A stretch of DNA of 64,000 nucleotides from Agrococcus sp. ARC_14 (GTDB lineage Bacteria > Actinomycetota > Actinomycetes > Actinomycetales > Microbacteriaceae). Each line of letters opens with the position of its first letter. Within the stretch, counting starts at the first letter, position 1. The position numbers were made by a program, and so were the translations under genes. This document shows, piece after piece, positions 48,359 to 57,742 of the stretch. Under the pieces are notes generated by a model. The model saw only the letters and a program-made list of their open reading frames with translations. It had not been told where the DNA came from and ran no database searches. The stretch is taken from NCBI RefSeq assembly GCF_022436485.1, contig NZ_JAKUDO010000001.1, positions 1,674,001 through 1,738,000 on the forward strand. Direction: 5' to 3'.

Positions 48359-51076
48359 CTACGCGTCGCCGCCGCCAGAGCCGGACTGGCCCGCGTTCAC
48401 GTCGTGGAGGCTGTACTTGTCGATCGCCTGCATGACCATGCCCAGCGGCACCTTGCCCTGCTTCGCGAGCGCGTCGAGCGTGCGCACGACGACCGAGTGG
48501 CTGTCGATCGTGAAGAAGCGGCGGGCGGCGGCACGCGTGTCGGAGAAGCCGAAGCCGTCGGCACCGAGCGTCGCGTAGTCGCCGGGCACCCACTCCCGGA
48601 TCTGGTCCGGCACGGCGCGCATGTAGTCGGTCGTGGCCACGAACGGCCCCTCGGCCTCCGACAGGCGCTGGGTGACGTAGGGCACCTTCGAGGGCTCCTG
48701 CGGGTTGAGGAAGTTGTGCTCGTCGGCGGCGAGGCCGTCGCGGCGCAGCTCGCTCCAGGAGGTGACCGACCAGATGTCGGCGGAGATGCCCCAGTCGCTG
48801 CCGAGCAGCTCCTGCGCGTGGTGCAGCCACGGCAGGGCGACGCCGGAGCCGAGCAGCTGCGCCTTGATCGGGTGGTGGTCGCTCGTGGAGACGCGGTGGA
48901 TGCCGCGGCGGATGCCCTCGACGTCGACGTCCTCGGGCTCTGCGGGCTGCACGCTCGGCTCGTTGTAGACGGTGAGGTAGGTGATGATGTTCTCGGGGTC
49001 CTCGCCGTACATGCGCTCGAGGCTCATCTGCGTGATGTGCGCGATCTCGTAACCGTAGGCCGGGTCGTACGCGAGCACGGCCGGGTTGGTCGAGGCGATG
49101 AGCGGCGAGTGGCCGTCGGCGTGCTGCAGGCCCTCGCCCGTCAGCGTCGTGCGGCCAGCGGTCGCGCCGATGAGGAAGCCGCGCGTCATCTGGTCGGCGG
49201 CCGCCCAGATCGAGTCGCCCGTGCGCTGGAAACCGAACATCGAGTAGAAGACGTAGATCGGGATGAGCGGCTCGCCGTGCGTCGAGTACGACGTGCCTGC
49301 GGCGGTGAAGGCCGCCATCGCGCCGGCCTCGTTGATGCCGACGTGCACGATCTGGCCGTCGGGCGCCTCGCGGTACTTCAGCAGCAGGTCGCGGTCGACC
49401 GAGGTGTAGCTCTGGCCCTGCGGGCTGTAGATCTTCGCCGTCGGGAAGAAGGCGTCGATGCCGAAGGTGCGCGCCTCGTCGGGGATGATCGGCACGATGC
49501 GGTTGCCCCAGCCCTTGTCGCGCAGCAGATCCTTCAGCAGGCGGACGAACGCCATCGTGGTGGCGACCTCCTGCTTGCCGGAGCCCCGCTTGGGCATGTC
49601 GTAGGTCTTCGCCTCCGGCAGCGGGATGATCGTGTGCTTGGCGCGGCGCTCCGGCGTGAAGCCGCCGAGCTCGCGACGGCGCTCGACCATGTACTGGAGC
49701 TCGGGCGAGTCGGATCCCGGGTTCCAGTAGGGCGGGCGGTACGGGTCGGCCTCGAGCTGCTTGTCGGAGATGTCGAGCTGCATGACGTCGCGGAACGACT
49801 TCAGGTCGTCGAGCGTGAGCTTCTTCATCTGGTGGGTCGCGTTGCGGCCCTCGAAGCTCTTGCCGAGGCCGTAGCCCTTGACCGTCTTCGCGATGATGAC
49901 CGTCGGCTGGCCCTTGTGCTCAGCGGCTGCCTTGTAGGCGGCGTAGACCTTGCGGTAGTCGTGGCCGCCCCGCTTCATGGCCCAGATCTCGTCGTCGCTC
50001 AGGTGCTTGACCATCTCGAGCGTGCGCGGGTCGCGGCCGAAGAAGTGCTCGCGCACGAACAGGCCGGACTCCGCCTTGTAGGTCTGGTAGTCGCCGTCGG
50101 GCGTGGCGTTCATCAGGTCGCGGAGCGCGCCCTCGTTGTCGTTGGCGAGCAGCGAGTCCCACTCGCGACCCCAGACGACCTTGATGACGTTCCAGCCCGC
50201 GCCGCGGAAGAACGACTCGAGCTCCTGGATGATCTTGCCGTTGCCGCGCACCGGGCCGTCGAGCCGCTGGAGGTTGGCGTTGATGACGAAGTTCAGGTTG
50301 TCGAGGCCGTCGTTCGCCGCGAGCTGCAGCGCGCCGCGCGACTCGACTTCATCCATCTCGCCGTCGCCGAGGAAGGCCCACACCTGCGAGTCGGCGACAT
50401 CCTTGATGCCGCGGTTCGCGAGGTAGCGGTTCGCCTGCGCCTGATAGATCGCGTTGATCGGCCCGAGGCCCATCGAGACGGTCGGGAACTGCCAGAAGTC
50501 CGGCATCATGCGCGGATGCGGGTAGGACGGGACGCCGTTGGGCGCCTTCGACTTCTCCTGTCGGAACGCATCCATCTGCGTCTCGCTCAGGCGACCCTCG
50601 AGGAAGGCGCGGGCATACATGCCGGGGGATGCGTGGCCCTGGTAGAAGATCTGGTCGCCGCCGCCGGGGGCGTCCTGGCCGCGGAAGAAGTGGTTGAGGC
50701 CGACCTCGTAGAGCGCGGCGGAGGAGGCGTAGGTCGAGATGTGGCCGCCGACGCCGATGCCGGGGGCCTGGGCGCGGTGCACCATGATCGCGGCGTTCCA
50801 GCGGATCCAGCGGCGGTAGGTGCGCTCGAGCTGCTCGTCGCCGGGGAACTCGGGCTCGTCCTCAGCGGCGATCGTGTTGAGGTAGTCGGTGGTCGGCACC
50901 ATCGGCACGCCGAGGTGCAGCTCCTTCGAGCGCTTCAGCAAACTGAGCATGATCTCGCGGCCGCGCTGCGGCCCATGCGCCGCGACCAGCTGGTCGAGGG
51001 ACTCCTGCCACTCCGCCGTCTCGCTCGGGTCTGCGTCGTTGGTGTGGCCCGAGTAGGGGTCCTGGTCGTTCAGCAC
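48359..51076 (-). CDS. aceE: Pyruvate dehydrogenase E1 component (homodimeric)
   Basis: Thiamine-diphosphate enzyme of pyruvate dehydrogenase, 905 residues, single-chain E1. The N-terminal domain contains [22 protein letters not shown] and the ThDP motif region [22 protein letters not shown] (GDG...N as GDGEMD then [16 protein letters not shown]). The central domain has [20 protein letters not shown] at 51076 has AGGAG upstream. It supplies acetyl-CoA for the adjacent FAS II genes. The stop TAG is in frame with the fasR frame, 9 nt from the proposed CTG start. Confidence 0.96.
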   Translation of the reverse strand: MLNDQDPYSGHTNDADPSETAEWQESLDQLVAAHGPQRGREIMLSLLKRSKELHLGVPMVPTTDYLNTIAAEDEPEFPGDEQLERTYRRWIRWNAAIMVHRAQAPGIGVGGHISTYASSAALYEVGLNHFFRGQDAPGGGDQIFYQGHASPGMYARAFLEGRLSETQMDAFRQEKSKAPNGVPSYPHPRMMPDFWQFPTVSMGLGPINAIYQAQANRYLANRGIKDVADSQVWAFLGDGEMDEVESRGALQLAANDGLDNLNFVINANLQRLDGPVRGNGKIIQELESFFRGAGWNVIKVVWGREWDSLLANDNEGALRDLMNATPDGDYQTYKAESGLFVREHFFGRDPRTLEMVKHLSDDEIWAMKRGGHDYRKVYAAYKAAAEHKGQPTVIIAKTVKGYGLGKSFEGRNATHQMKKLTLDDLKSFRDVMQLDISDKQLEADPYRPPYWNPGSDSPELQYMVERRRELGGFTPERRAKHTIIPLPEAKTYDMPKRGSGKQEVATTMAFVRLLKDLLRDKGWGNRIVPIIPDEARTFGIDAFFPTAKIYSPQGQSYTSVDRDLLLKYREAPDGQIVHVGINEAGAMAAFTAAGTSYSTHGEPLIPIYVFYSMFGFQRTGDSIWAAADQMTRGFLIGATAGRTTLTGEGLQHADGHSPLIASTNPAVLAYDPAYGYEIAHITQMSLERMYGEDPENIITYLTVYNEPSVQPAEPEDVDVEGIRRGIHRVSTSDHHPIKAQLLGSGVALPWLHHAQELLGSDWGISADIWSVTSWSELRRDGLAADEHNFLNPQEPSKVPYVTQRLSEAEGPFVATTDYMRAVPDQIREWVPGDYATLGADGFGFSDTRAAARRFFTIDSHSVVVRTLDALAKQGKVPLGMVMQAIDKYSLHDVNAGQSGSGGGDA

Positions 51077-51131
51077 CGAAGCTCCTGACGTCGATCTGGA
51101 GGCGCGCCTGGGTGTCGGCGCCCGCTCATCC

Positions 51132-51137
51132 ACTCTA
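51132..51137 (-). promoter_or_regulatory. Possible -10 box of aceE
   Basis: On the minus strand TAGAGT, about 55 nt before the aceE GTG. No clear -35 box is visible in this GC-rich region, so this is tentative. Confidence 0.35.
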
Positions 51138-51227
51138 GTCAACGTGCGATGCCGGTGCGCCCGCGCCGGATCCGTGACCCGTGCCACGATGAGCGCAGCG
51201 GAGAAGCCGCTGGACGAGAGGATGCGC

Positions 51228-51686
51228 ATGGCACTGCAGATCGGCGACGAGGCACCCGACTTCACGCTCATCGACCACACCGGCGAAGCGATCACGCTCT
51301 CCGAGCTCAGGGGGCGGCCCGTCGTGCTCGTCTTCTACCCGGCGGCCTTCACGGGCCGCTGCACGGGCGAGTTGTGCTCGATCCGCGACGAGCTGGCCGA
51401 CTTCGAGGGCGCGAACGCGCTGGTGTTCGGCATCTCGGTCGACACCGCGGCGTCGCTGGGCGTCTTCCACGAGCAGGAGGGCCTGACCTTCCCGCTGCTG
51501 AGCGACTTCTGGCCGCACGGCGCGGTCGCGCAGGCGTACGACGCCTTCCTGCCGGAGCGCGGCGTCGCGACGCGCGCCACCTACGTGATCGACAGCGACG
51601 GCCGGATCGCGGGGCACTTCCGCGTCAGCCCATCCGAATCGCGTGACATGGCTGCCTACAAGGAGGCGCTCGCGCAGCTGGCGTGA
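51228..51686 (+). CDS. Peroxiredoxin (AhpE-like)
   Basis: Thiol peroxidase that reduces peroxides, 152 residues. The active region is [24 protein letters not shown]: the peroxidatic Cys is residue 45 in the GRCTGELC stretch, with a second Cys at 50. ATG at 51228 has GAGAGG upstream; the longer upstream frame lacks a good start. Divergent from aceE. Physiological reductant unknown. Confidence 0.94.
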   Translation: MALQIGDEAPDFTLIDHTGEAITLSELRGRPVVLVFYPAAFTGRCTGELCSIRDELADFEGANALVFGISVDTAASLGVFHEQEGLTFPLLSDFWPHGAVAQAYDAFLPERGVATRATYVIDSDGRIAGHFRVSPSESRDMAAYKEALAQLA

Positions 51687-51711
51687 GCGCACCTCGACAG
51701 TCAGGATCGCG

Positions 51712-52374
51712 ATGAAGCTCCTGCTCACCTCCGGCGGCGTCACGAATCCGAGCATCCGCGAAGCCCTCGTCGGCATGCTGGGCAAGCCGATCGAGCAGTC
51801 GGACGCCCTGTTCATCCCCACGGCGCAGCACGGACATCCCCTGTGCTCCCCAGCGTCGATCTGGCGTGCCATCACCGGCGAGGGGCTGTGCGATCTGGGA
51901 TGGCGATCCGTCGGAATCCTCGAGCTCACCGCCGTGCCCAGCACCGGCGAGGAGCGGTGGGCCTCGTGGGTCCGGGAGGCAGACGTGCTCCTGGTCGATG
52001 GCGGCGAAGCGACCTACCTCTGTCATTGGATGCGGGAGTCCGGCCTCGCGGATCTGCTGCCGACGCTGCAGGAGACCGTGTGGGTCGGCGTGAGCGCAGG
52101 CAGCATGGTGATGACCCCGCGGATCGGGGACAGCTTCGTCGAGTGGCAGGGGACGCAGCACGGTGACGAGACGCTTGGGGTCGTCGACTTCTCGATCTTC
52201 CCCCACCTGGACTATCCGGGCTGGCCAGACAACACGCTCGACAGCGCACGCCGGTGGGCCACGGGCATCCCCGGGGCGGCCTACGCGATCGACGACCAGA
52301 CGGCGATCGCGGTCGTCGACGGCGTCGTCGAGGTGATCTCTGCAGGGCACTGGGAGCTGCTCGGCGCCGGGTGA
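51712..52374 (+). CDS. pepE: Peptidase E (family S51)
   Basis: 220-residue serine peptidase related to Asp-specific dipeptidase E. It starts MKLLLTSGGVTNPSIREALV, the family opening. The nucleophile Ser is at about residue 127 in VGVSAGSMVMTPRIGD, and a His-bearing stretch FPHLDYPG follows. Natural substrates are Asp-X dipeptides in the known family; here unproven. ATG at 51712 follows TCAGGATCGCG. A minus-strand tRNA-Val lies 18 bp beyond its stop. Confidence 0.92.
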   Translation: MKLLLTSGGVTNPSIREALVGMLGKPIEQSDALFIPTAQHGHPLCSPASIWRAITGEGLCDLGWRSVGILELTAVPSTGEERWASWVREADVLLVDGGEATYLCHWMRESGLADLLPTLQETVWVGVSAGSMVMTPRIGDSFVEWQGTQHGDETLGVVDFSIFPHLDYPGWPDNTLDSARRWATGIPGAAYAIDDQTAIAVVDGVVEVISAGHWELLGAG

Positions 52375-52392
52375 CGGCCCGATCGGCGACGG

Positions 52393-52465
52393 TGGGCGGT
52401 GCCGGGCTCGAACCGGCGACCCCTTCGGTGTAAACGAAGTGCGCTACCAGCTGCGCCAACCGCCC
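52393..52465 (-). tRNA. tRNA-Val (anticodon TAC)
   Basis: 73 nt on the minus strand. The acceptor stem pairs GGGCGGT with ACCGCCC. The anticodon stem is CTTCG/CGAAG, closing the loop TTTACAC with anticodon TAC. The T loop is TTCGAGC. No complete CCA is encoded. Single gene between the convergent-facing pepE and the downstream nif3. Confidence 0.95.
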
Positions 52466-52510
52466 CTCCCGTCATCCTGCCACTCGTCGGGCGGCTGCCC
52501 AGCGCATCCG

Positions 52511-52516
52511 TAGGAT
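52511..52516 (+). promoter_or_regulatory. -10 box of the leaderless nif3-like promoter
   Basis: TAGGAT, then 7 nt, then ATG at 52524. An in-frame ATG at 52515 lies inside the box and is not used. Confidence 0.6.
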
Positions 52517-52523
52517 GGAGCGC

Positions 52524-53360
52524 ATGACCAGCGTCGCCGATGTGCAGCTGGCGGTGGAGTCGCTCTGGCCCGCCGCCACCGCAGAGGACTGGGATGCCGT
52601 CGGGCTCGTCGCGGGAGATCCCGCAGACCCCGTGCGCCGCATCCTGCTCGCCGTCGACGCTGTCGAGGCGACCGCGGCCGAGGCGGTCGAGCGCGGGGCC
52701 GACGTGCTGCTCGTGCACCACCCGCTGCTGCTGCGCGGCGCGACGAGCGTCGCGGCCACCACTCCCGCGGGGCGCGTCATCACCCGCCTCGTCCGTGAGC
52801 GCATCGCGCTGCTCGCCGCCCACACGAACGCAGATGCCGTCGATCGCGGCACGAGCGGCGAGCTCGCATCGATGCTCGGCCTCGTCGACGTCTCGCCCAT
52901 CGTCGTCAACCGCGTCGACCCCGAGAAGGGCCTCGGCCGGGTCGGCGAGCTGCCGCAGCCTGTCGCCCTCGGCGAGCTCGTGCGGCGGCTCGCCGAGCTC
53001 GTGCCGGCTGTCGCGGGCGGCCTGCGAGCCGCGGGACACCCGAGCGCGCAGGTGCGCCGGGTCGCGATCTGCGGGGGAGCCGGCGACTCGCTGCTGCGCG
53101 AGCCGGCCGTCGCCGGCGCCGACGTCTACATCACGAGCGACCTGCGCCATCATCCGGCGTCGGATGCGCGCGAGCGGCACGCCGCAGGCGAGGGGCCAGC
53201 GCTCATCGACGTCTCCCACTGGGCGAGCGAGTCGCTCTGGCTGCGGCCGGCGGCCGAGCAGCTGCGCGCCGCGCTGCCGGGCGTCGAGGTCGAGGTGAGC
53301 GAGATCAGGACAGACCCATGGGACTTCGCGGTCCCGCAGGAGGAGCAGGCATGGCATTGA
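52524..53360 (+). CDS. Nif3-like dinuclear metal-center protein
   Basis: 278-residue Nif3/DUF34 protein, forming hexamers with two metal ions. The metal site includes DVLLVHHPLLLRG (near residue 72), LAAHTNADAV and the later GDSLLREPAVAGADVYITSDLRHH. Some relatives act as GTP cyclohydrolase-like enzymes, but the role is uncertain. ATG at 52524 is fixed by a leaderless promoter. The next gene overlaps the last 10 nt. Confidence 0.94.
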   Translation: MTSVADVQLAVESLWPAATAEDWDAVGLVAGDPADPVRRILLAVDAVEATAAEAVERGADVLLVHHPLLLRGATSVAATTPAGRVITRLVRERIALLAAHTNADAVDRGTSGELASMLGLVDVSPIVVNRVDPEKGLGRVGELPQPVALGELVRRLAELVPAVAGGLRAAGHPSAQVRRVAICGGAGDSLLREPAVAGADVYITSDLRHHPASDARERHAAGEGPALIDVSHWASESLWLRPAAEQLRAALPGVEVEVSEIRTDPWDFAVPQEEQAWH

Positions 53361-54091
53361 AGGCCACGAACCAGGACCAGCGGCGACTGCTGACGCTGCA
53401 GGATGTCGACACGCGCATCGTGCGGCTGCAGGGAAAGCTGAAGGCGCTGCCGCAGACGAAGCGCATCGACGAGCTCGACACCGAGCTCGCGACGCTCGAT
53501 CGCTCGGTGCTCGAGCGGCTCGGCGGGCATGACGACATCGCGGCAGAGGTCGCTCGCATCGAGAACGACGTGCAGACCGTCGCGGCGCGCCTGACGCGCA
53601 ACCGCGAGCGGCTTCCGGCCATCACCGACGCCAAGGTGGCCACGGCGACCGAGCACGAGATCGCGACGCTCGAGCGCCGGCAGGGCGACCTGGAGGATCT
53701 CGAGCTCGAGGCCATGCAGCGGCAGGAGGATGCCGGCACCGCACTGGCCACGGCCCGGGAGGACGCGGCGAAGGCGCGCGCCGAGCGCGAGCGTCTGGCT
53801 GCCGAGCGCGATGCCGAGGCCGCAGGCCTCGAGCAGGAGCTCGTGCAGGCCCGCGCGGAGCGCAGCGACCGCATCGCGGGGGTGCCGGCCGACCTGCTCG
53901 CCCTCTACGACCGCCAGCGCGAGCGCTACGGCATCGGTGCCACGCTGCTGCAGCACCGCACCTCGTCGGCCTCCGGCGTCGAGTTCACGTCGTCGGAGCT
54001 GCACGAGATCCGCCAGGCCGCCGAGGACGACGTCCTCATAGACCCGAACTCATCCGCGATCCTGGTGCGCACGGAGGAGAGCGGGATCTAG
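53351..54091 (+). CDS. Coiled-coil protein with degenerate zinc ribbon
   Basis: 246 residues, related to the actinobacterial coiled-coil/C4-zinc-ribbon proteins always next to Nif3. Long heptad-rich segments run from about residues 15 to 175, starting LTLQDVDTRIVRLQGKLKAL. The C-terminal part, where relatives have two CxxC pairs, reads SASGVEFTSSELHEIRQAA and IDPNSSAILVRTEESGI: no cysteine remains in the whole protein. ATG at 53351 has CAGGAGGAGC upstream and overlaps the nif3 gene. Confidence 0.9.
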   Translation: MALKATNQDQRRLLTLQDVDTRIVRLQGKLKALPQTKRIDELDTELATLDRSVLERLGGHDDIAAEVARIENDVQTVAARLTRNRERLPAITDAKVATATEHEIATLERRQGDLEDLELEAMQRQEDAGTALATAREDAAKARAERERLAAERDAEAAGLEQELVQARAERSDRIAGVPADLLALYDRQRERYGIGATLLQHRTSSASGVEFTSSELHEIRQAAEDDVLIDPNSSAILVRTEESGI

Positions 54092-54124
54092 CCAGAGCGC
54101 TGGCCCGCGCGCGCCCGCGCGACA

Positions 54125-54130
54125 TACGAT
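54125..54130 (+). promoter_or_regulatory. Possible -10 box of the acetyltransferase-like gene
   Basis: TACGAT, 17 nt before the ATG at 54148; with the site AGGGG it gives a short 5' leader. Confidence 0.4.
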
Positions 54131-54147
54131 CGGTGGCAGGGGTGCGC

Positions 54148-55236
54148 ATGGAGATCGTCGAGGTCACGGATGAGGCTGGCCTCGCCGAGTTCCTCCGGTT
54201 GGGTCGCGAGACGCACGACGGCAGAGCGGTGCCGCTGCTCGAGCGCACGGTGCGGTCGTGGTTCCGCGGCACGACCCCGCATCCGCACACGATCACGCTG
54301 CTGCTCGCGCGCGACGGAGGCGAGCACCTGGGCCGCGCGATCGTGCACCGTGACGACCGCCTCGACGCCCGGCTCGGCACTCGCGCGCTTGTGTTCGGCG
54401 CGCTCGCCGCACCAGACGCATCCGTGCTCGACGCCCTCCTCGACGACATCGAGCGGCGGGCCGAGGAATCCGGCGCGACCGAGCTCTTCGGTCCCGCGCA
54501 GCTGCTGCCCAACCAGTCGGGCGGCGTCATCACCGCAGGCTTCGAGGAGCGGGGCTTCCTCGACGCGGTCTGGAACCCGGAGTGGGTGCCGGCCGCCCTC
54601 GAGGCGCGCGGCATGGAGCGCTGGTACGAGGGCGACACCTGGGTGGTCGACGTCATCGACGAGGACGGCCCGAGCACCGCGGAGCTCGACGCGGCAGGCA
54701 TCAGCATCGACGAGGTGACGCGTGGCGGGCTCGGCAGGGGACTGCGGGCGCTGCTGCCGCTGCTCAACGACTCGTTCGCGCTGCTGCCGTACTTCACACC
54801 CTTCACGCGCGGCGAGCTGCGTGCGCAGTTCTCCGGACTCTGGCTGCTGCACGAGCCCGGCCTGTTCCTCATCGCCCGTGACGAGCAGGACCAGCCGCTC
54901 GCGTTCGTGTTCGCCGTGCTCGACGCGACGCCGATGCTGCAGCGGTCCGGCGGCCGCTACGGCGCCCGCGAGCGGTGGCGACTGCTGACGCACAGGAAAG
55001 AGCTGCGGTCGGATGCGGTGCTCGTCATCCAGGGCACGCGGCCGGGCGCGCAGGGCAAGGGCATCGTGACGCTGCTGAGCCGGCGCCTGCACGCCAACCT
55101 CGCGGACATCGGCTGCACGACGCTGCGGTCGACCCCGGTCGGGCGGCAGAACCCCGGCTCCGCCCGGCAGTTCTCGCGCTTCGGCGGCAGGCCGCTGCAC
55201 GCCACTGCGTACTACCGGCAGCAGCTGCGCCGCTGA
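54148..55236 (+). CDS. GNAT-like putative N-acyltransferase
   Basis: 362-residue protein with two acyltransferase-like halves. The first half has GRAIVHRDDRL and the second FVFAVLDATPMLQ, with a CoA-like region VIQGTRPGAQGKGIVTLLSRRLHANLAD near residue 300 (RPGAQGKG resembles a GNAT motif A). The closing NPGSARQFSRFGGRPLHATA is common to YghO-like proteins. The substrate is unknown. ATG at 54148 is chosen over GTG starts at 54133 and 54142 because AGGGG is correctly spaced. Ends 36 bp before rnpB. Confidence 0.7.
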   Translation: MEIVEVTDEAGLAEFLRLGRETHDGRAVPLLERTVRSWFRGTTPHPHTITLLLARDGGEHLGRAIVHRDDRLDARLGTRALVFGALAAPDASVLDALLDDIERRAEESGATELFGPAQLLPNQSGGVITAGFEERGFLDAVWNPEWVPAALEARGMERWYEGDTWVVDVIDEDGPSTAELDAAGISIDEVTRGGLGRGLRALLPLLNDSFALLPYFTPFTRGELRAQFSGLWLLHEPGLFLIARDEQDQPLAFVFAVLDATPMLQRSGGRYGARERWRLLTHRKELRSDAVLVIQGTRPGAQGKGIVTLLSRRLHANLADIGCTTLRSTPVGRQNPGSARQFSRFGGRPLHATAYYRQQLRR

Positions 55237-55260
55237 TCGACGGCGTCGCGCGCCAGGCAG

Positions 55261-55266
55261 TACCCT
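55261..55266 (+). promoter_or_regulatory. -10 box of rnpB
   Basis: TACCCT, 7 bp before the RNase P RNA 5' end (about 55273). Confidence 0.6.
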
Positions 55267-55272
55267 GAACGG

Positions 55273-55645
55273 AGCGAATCGGTCGGCCAGGCGGTCGCGT
55301 CATCGAGCCCTCGGGGTCGGTGCCGAGGAACGTCCGGGCTCCGCAGAGCAGGGCGGTGGATAACGTCCACCCGGGGCAACCCGCGAGAAAGCGCAACAGA
55401 GAGCAGGTCCACCGGCACGGGTCTTCGGACGCGAGCCGGCCAGGAGTGAAACGGTGGGGCAAGAGCCCACCAGCGTCGCGTGTGAGCGCGGCGGCTAGGC
55501 AAACCTCGCCCGGAGCAAGACCAGACAGCGGATCACGGGGCTGCTCGTCCCATCCGCGGGTAGGTCGCTAGAGGGCTGCAGCAATGCATCCCGTAGAGAG
55601 ATGGCCGTCCACGACAGAACCCGGCGTATCGGCCGGCCGGTTCGC
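55273..55645 (+). ncRNA. rnpB: RNase P RNA component
   Basis: Catalytic RNA that trims tRNA 5' ends, about 373 nt. The conserved CR-I region reads GAGGAACGTCCGGGCTCC (55322-55339) and the 3' conserved block ACAGAACCCGGCGTATCG (55613-55630). P1 is formed by GCGAATCGGTCGGCC (from 55274) and GGCCGGCCGGTTCGC (55631-55645), all paired with G-T changes. Internal AGAGAGCAGGTCC and GGCAAACC blocks fit the bacterial type A form. Several open frames overlapping it are spurious. Confidence 0.96.
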
Positions 55646-55652
55646 CCCACCT

Positions 55653-55669
55653 GTCGCCGCTGCGGCGAC
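55653..55669 (+). terminator. Hairpin after rnpB
   Basis: GTCGCCGC and GCGGCGAC around a single T, a perfect 8-bp inverted repeat just beyond rnpB. Confidence 0.6.
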
Positions 55670-55680
55670 GTCCGGAGCAT

Positions 55681-55737
55681 GTCCGGCTGTGCGGCGACCC
55701 GGTGGGACTATCCCACCGGGTGCGCTCACAGCCGGAC
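55681..55737. terminator. Two-tier nested hairpin between rnpB and fruA
   Basis: An outer 11-bp stem, GTCCGGCTGTG with CACAGCCGGAC (55681-55691 and 55727-55737), encloses an inner 11-bp stem, ACCCGGTGGGA with TCCCACCGGGT (55697-55707 and 55711-55721). It probably terminates both the rnpB and the fru transcripts. Confidence 0.75.
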
Positions 55738-55768
55738 TTCCTCCGGGCATGCCCCGGCGAAGGATGCG

Positions 55769-57742
55769 TCAGGCAGCCGCCAGCGCCGGCTCGGCTTCCG
55801 CAGCGATCGGGGTGCGCCGCGTCCAGCGCTTGAGCGCGATCACGGCGAGGCCGGTGACGATGGTGCCCGCCACGATCGCGACCGTGAACATCAGCAGGTT
55901 GCCGATCGCGAAGAAGACGAAGAAGCCGCCGTGCGGTGCCTGGCTCGTCACGCCCGCCGCCATCGAGATCGCGCCGGTGGTGGCAGCGCCGAGGATCGAC
56001 GCGGGGATGACTCGCAGCGGGTCGGCGGCGGCGAACGGGATCGCGCCCTCCGAGATGAAGGATGCGCCGAGCAGCCAGGCGGCCTTGCCGTTCTCGCGCT
56101 CCGCGGGTGTGAACAGTCGTCGGTCGAGCGCGCTGGCGAGGGCCATGCCCAGCGGCGGCACCATGCCGGCAGCCATGACGGCGGCCATGATCATCCACGG
56201 CGCGGGGTTCTCCGGCGAGCCGGCGCCGAGGCCCGCCACCGCGAATCCATACGCGACCTTGTTGATCGGGCCGCCGAGATCGACCGCCATCATCGTGCCC
56301 AGCAGCAGGCCGAGCAGCACGACGGCGGCGCCGGTGAGCGAACCAAGCCAGTTGGTGAGGCCGGCCATGAGCGCCGCGATCGGGCCGCCCAGCAGCATCA
56401 CCATCAGTCCGGAGGCGAAGATCGACGCCAGCAGCGGGATGATCACGACAGGCATGAGGCCGCGCATCCAGGCCGGCACGCGCCAGGTGCCGATCCACCA
56501 GGCGGCGAGGCCGGCGAGCAGGCCACCGACGAGACCGCCGATGAAGCCCGCGCTCATGAGCAGCGCGACGGCGCCGGCGACGAAGCCGGGCGCGATGCCC
56601 GGTCGGTCGGCGATCGCGTAGGCGATGTAGCCGGCGAGCGCCGGCACCAGGAAGGCCATCGACGCGTTGCCGATCGATGAGAACACCGCGCCGAGATAGA
56701 TCAGCAGGCCGCCCTCCGGCAGGTTCCACAGCGAGTTCTCGACGATGACCGCGTCGCGGACGTCGGTGATGTCGAAGCCGCCCAGCAGGAAGCCGAGGGC
56801 GATGAGCAGGCCGCCGCCGGCGACGAACGGGATCATGTAGCTCACGCCCGTCAGCAGCGCACGCTTCACGACGCCGCCCAGTGAGCCCGCGGTCGGCTGC
56901 GGGGCGGATGGGGCGGATGCGTCGCCCGCGACGCGGGGCCCGGCGGGGTCGTCGGCATGGCCGAGCGCCTCCTGGATGAGGGCGTCGGGCGAGTCGATGC
57001 CGCGCTTGACCGGCACCTGCACGAAGGGCTTGCCGGCGAAGCGGCCGCGCTCCCGCACATCGACATCGACGGCGAACACGACCGCGTCGGCCGCGGCGAT
57101 GAGCTCGGGGTCGAGGCGCTTCGTGCCGCTCGAGCCCTGCGTCTCGACGGTGACGCGCACGCCCGCGCGCTCACCAGCCGCCTTCAGCGCATCCGCCGCC
57201 ATGTAGGTGTGCGCGATGCCGGTCGGGCAGGCCGTCACGGCCACGATGCTCCGCGCGCCCTCGGCGATCGGCTCCTCGTCGACGTCCTCCGTGTCGGCGA
57301 CGACGCCCTCGACCAGTGCGACGACCTCCTCGGCGCTTGCGGCTCCGCGCAGCGCGCCGGTGAACTGCTCGTCGATGAGCGAGCCGGCGAGCCGAGAGAG
57401 CACCGCGAGGTGCGTCTCGGCCGCGCCGTCGGGCGCCATGATCATGAAGACGAGATCGGCAGGGCCATCCGGCGCCCCGAACTCCACGGCCGGCTCCAGC
57501 CGCGCGAAGGCGAGGCTGGGCTGGCGCACGGCCGCCGACTTGCAGTGCGGGATGGCGATGCCCGCGCCCATGCCGGTCGGCGTCAGCGCCTCCCGCTCGA
57601 GCACGGCTGCGGCCAGCCCTTCGCCGTCGGCGACCCGGTCGGTCGATGCGGCGCGGGCCGCGAGCGCGCGGATGACGGCCTCCTTGTCGGCGCCGAGGTC
57701 GGCGTCGAGGAGGACGAGGTCGGGGGTGATGATCTGGGGCAT
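55769..57742 (-). CDS. fruA: PTS fructose transporter subunit IIABC
   Basis: Imports fructose and phosphorylates it at C1 with phosphate from HPr. 657 residues: EIIA (about 1-150; His in GIAIPHCKSAAVR near 64), EIIB (about 165-265; Cys in VTACPTGIAHTYM near 171) and EIIC with about nine membrane helices (from 300). All in one chain. ATG at 57742 overlaps the last base of the fruK stop. Order on the minus strand is fruR-fruK-fruA, a standard actinobacterial layout. Confidence 0.96.
   Translation of the reverse strand: MPQIITPDLVLLDADLGADKEAVIRALAARAASTDRVADGEGLAAAVLEREALTPTGMGAGIAIPHCKSAAVRQPSLAFARLEPAVEFGAPDGPADLVFMIMAPDGAAETHLAVLSRLAGSLIDEQFTGALRGAASAEEVVALVEGVVADTEDVDEEPIAEGARSIVAVTACPTGIAHTYMAADALKAAGERAGVRVTVETQGSSGTKRLDPELIAAADAVVFAVDVDVRERGRFAGKPFVQVPVKRGIDSPDALIQEALGHADDPAGPRVAGDASAPSAPQPTAGSLGGVVKRALLTGVSYMIPFVAGGGLLIALGFLLGGFDITDVRDAVIVENSLWNLPEGGLLIYLGAVFSSIGNASMAFLVPALAGYIAYAIADRPGIAPGFVAGAVALLMSAGFIGGLVGGLLAGLAAWWIGTWRVPAWMRGLMPVVIIPLLASIFASGLMVMLLGGPIAALMAGLTNWLGSLTGAAVVLLGLLLGTMMAVDLGGPINKVAYGFAVAGLGAGSPENPAPWMIMAAVMAAGMVPPLGMALASALDRRLFTPAERENGKAAWLLGASFISEGAIPFAAADPLRVIPASILGAATTGAISMAAGVTSQAPHGGFFVFFAIGNLLMFTVAIVAGTIVTGLAVIALKRWTRRTPIAAEAEPALAAA

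Noticed and set aside
47150..51088. Plus-strand open frame (about 1312 codons) opposite fasR and aceE
   Set aside because: It overlaps two strongly supported minus-strand genes and is rich in repetitive Val/Asp/Arg without any motif.
55273..55645. Several open frames across this region
   Set aside because: The sequence is RNase P RNA with conserved CR blocks and a P1 stem; no coding start or codon pattern fits.
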